In this document: one piece after another, positions 4,770-6,190 of the stretch
How positions within the stretch are numbered: the first letter of the stretch is position 1
Layout: each line of letters begins with the position of its first letter
Assembly: GCA_900550585.1 (NCBI GenBank)
Contig: URST01000099.1
Coordinates: 1-6,190, forward strand
Source of the DNA: an uncultured Eubacteriales bacterium
GTDB taxonomy: Bacteria > Bacillota > Clostridia > Oscillospirales > Oscillospiraceae
Reading direction: 5' to 3'
DNA: 6,190 nucleotides
Program-made: the position numbers and the translations under genes
The notes under the pieces: generated by a model
The model's input: only the letters and a program-made list of their open reading frames with translations
Told to the model about the DNA's origin: nothing
Databases searched by the model: none

Positions 4770-4777
4770 CCTCCTTT
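4770..4777 (-). promoter_or_regulatory. Ribosome binding site of the lipoprotein gene
   Basis: AAAGGAGG on the minus strand, with 7 nt to the ATG at 4762, is a near-perfect Shine-Dalgarno sequence. It rules out the upstream in-frame ATG at 4786, which overlaps the stop codon of the preceding gene. Confidence 0.9.
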
Positions 4778-4785
4778 GCCGATCA

Positions 4786-6190
4786 TTACAGCAGCTCCAG
4801 CTGCTTCTCCTCGCTGTCCTCCGGCCGCAGCAGGGCGCCGGCGGCGGGGATGGTGCGGGTGCGGTAGCGGGCCTGGTTGGTGATGCCGGTGTCGGCCACA
4901 TCCGCCAGCCGCTCCAGCCGGTACTTGGGCTTGATGTTCATGACCTGTACGCCCTGGGTGCCCCTGGTGGTCTTGGGAGCCAGCAGCGCCGTATGGACCA
5001 GCAGGGCCCGCGGCTCGTTGGTCAGCAGCGCCAGCTCCCGGTCCTCCGCCAGCGGCAGGATCTGCACCAGCGGGAACTTCTCGCAGTAGGCGCCGGTGAG
5101 CTTGCGCCGGTTGGATGTGGTGGCGTAGGCGCTCAGCGCCACGCGGGCCACCCGTCCGTTCTCAAAGGCGAACAGCAGACTGCCGCTGTAATCGCCGGGC
5201 AGGCACAGGAAGATCACATTCTCCCCGGCGTCCATGCCCAGCTTGGCGGGCAGATAGTCGCCCAACAGGGAGGCCTTCGTCTCACCGAACTCGCTGGCGC
5301 GTGTCTTATAGACCTGCTGCTTGTCGGTGAAGAACATCAGCTCCGTGTTGTTGGTGGCCTCGAAGTACTGGCTGGGGCCGTCGCCCTCCTTGTACTTCTG
5401 CTCGCCGGACATCCGCAGGGACTGGGGCGTGATCTTCTTGAAATACCCCTCGCGGGACAGGAACAGGTGGACGGGATAGTCCTCCGGCGCATCCTCCTCC
5501 GGCTCCTCCTCGATCTCGTGGCTGTACACGATCTCGGTACGACGGGGTACGGCGTATTTCTTCCGCACCTCCGTCAGCTCGTCCACGATGATGCGGCGGA
5601 TGCGGCTGGGCTTGGCCAGCGTGTCCTCCAGATCGTCGATCTCGTCGGCCAGCGCTGCCGTCTCCTGCACCCGCTTGAGGATGTACTCCTTGTTGATGTT
5701 CCGCAGCTTGATCTCCGCCACATACTCCGCCTGCACCTGGTCGATGCCGAAGCCGATCATCAGGTTGGGGATGACCTCGGCCTCCTCCTCCGTCTCCCGG
5801 ATGATCCGGATGGCCTTGTCGATGTCCAGCAGGATGCGCTTCAGACCCTGCAGCAGGTGGAGCTTTTCCTTCTTCCTGTTGAGGATGTAGTACACCCGGC
5901 GCTTGACGCAGTCGGTGCGCCATGCCGTCCACTCCGTCAGGATATCCCCCACCCCCATAACACGGGGCATGCCAGCGATGAGGATGTTGAAGTTGCAGCT
6001 CACTGTGTCCTGCAGCGGCGTCAGGCGGAACAGCTTGGCCATCAGCTTGTCCGGCTCCACGCCGCGCTTCAGGTCGATGGCCAGCTTCAGACCGCTGAGA
6101 TCCGTCTCGTCCCGCATGTCGCTGATCTCCTTGATCTTGCCGGCCTTCACCAGCTCCGCCACCTTGTCCAGAATGGCCTCGATGGTGGTG
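4786..6190 (-). CDS. parC: Type IIA topoisomerase subunit A, probably topoisomerase IV ParC (C-terminal part)
   Basis: The reading frame is open to the window edge, so the N-terminal part, including the catalytic tyrosine, lies outside; about 467 residues are visible. The segment starts with the end of the breakage-reunion domain (AELVKAGKIKEISDMRDET; LTPLQDTVSCNFNI), runs through the long coiled-coil region and tower (about 150-210 residues in), then YAVPRRTEIV. It ends in a beta-pinwheel C-terminal domain whose blades begin VHLFLSREGYFKKIT, TELMFFTDKQQVYKT, SLLFAFENGRVARV and LALLTNEPRALLVH. Only about four blades are seen and the GyrA box (QRRGGKG) is not present; the nearest equivalent is KTTRGTQG. 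Together with the SCNFNI segment, this favours ParC over GyrA. Such subunits cut and pass DNA duplexes with a ParE/GyrB partner, here probably encoded upstream, beyond the edge. A lipoprotein gene follows 23 nt downstream. Confidence 0.93.
   Translation of the reverse strand, partial: TTIEAILDKVAELVKAGKIKEISDMRDETDLSGLKLAIDLKRGVEPDKLMAKLFRLTPLQDTVSCNFNILIAGMPRVMGVGDILTEWTAWRTDCVKRRVYYILNRKKEKLHLLQGLKRILLDIDKAIRIIRETEEEAEVIPNLMIGFGIDQVQAEYVAEIKLRNINKEYILKRVQETAALADEIDDLEDTLAKPSRIRRIIVDELTEVRKKYAVPRRTEIVYSHEIEEEPEEDAPEDYPVHLFLSREGYFKKITPQSLRMSGEQKYKEGDGPSQYFEATNNTELMFFTDKQQVYKTRASEFGETKASLLGDYLPAKLGMDAGENVIFLCLPGDYSGSLLFAFENGRVARVALSAYATTSNRRKLTGAYCEKFPLVQILPLAEDRELALLTNEPRALLVHTALLAPKTTRGTQGVQVMNIKPKYRLERLADVADTGITNQARYRTRTIPAAGALLRPEDSEEKQLELL

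Noticed and set aside
4113..4901. A 262-codon minus frame across the lipoprotein gene and the topoisomerase end, and a 208-codon minus frame at 5306-5932.
   Set aside because: Both are Gly/Arg/Ala-rich shadow frames of the lipoprotein and topoisomerase genes, and each spans or lies inside a better-supported coding frame.

Overview
The window looks like chromosomal DNA of a GC-rich Clostridia lineage, most likely an Oscillospiraceae/Ruminococcaceae-type gut Firmicute. This is inferred from strong AGGAGG-type ribosome binding sites, consensus TTGACA/TATAAT promoters, tRNAs with encoded CCA ends, and the gene families present (YitT, AEC transporter, a lone sigma region-4 protein, GldG-type ABC auxiliary protein). 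No gene fixes the genus.

Layout. Positions 1-356 hold a minus-strand tRNA unit: promoter, tRNA-Thr(TGT), tRNA-Tyr(GTA), terminator. Beyond it lies an extra copy of the tRNA-Tyr 3' end plus terminator, separated from the first by a tRNA-derived palindrome. Positions 413-914 (+) hold two small overlapping genes: an arginine-rich helical protein of unknown function and a sigma-70 region-4-like HTH protein. A textbook promoter (931-959) then drives a YitT-family membrane protein (993-1880), closed by a strong hairpin. A second, bidirectional terminator serves a convergent minus-strand gene for a two-helix membrane protein of unknown function (2024-2554). That gene abuts the surviving C-terminal end of a GldG-like ABC transporter auxiliary gene (about 2564-2800, +), which looks like a deletion or rearrangement scar. 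An AEC-family transporter (2816-3742, +) follows directly.

Positions 3743-3984 are non-coding and hold four hairpins in a row, the last being the terminator of a minus-strand tRNA-Gly(GCC) gene (3985-4060) with its own perfect consensus promoter. The right third is a minus-strand operon read from beyond the window edge: the C-terminal part of a type IIA topoisomerase A subunit (probably ParC), then a small lipoprotein of unknown function with a strong ribosome binding site.

Most genes here are unrelated housekeeping or transport functions. I see no CRISPR array, transposase, integrase, toxin-antitoxin pair or defence operon, and no convincing new multi-gene system. The most notable signals are the duplicated and inverted tRNA-Tyr 3' ends at the left edge, the rearrangement junction near 2560, the overlapping sigma-4/arginine-rich gene pair, and the hairpin cluster beside tRNA-Gly.
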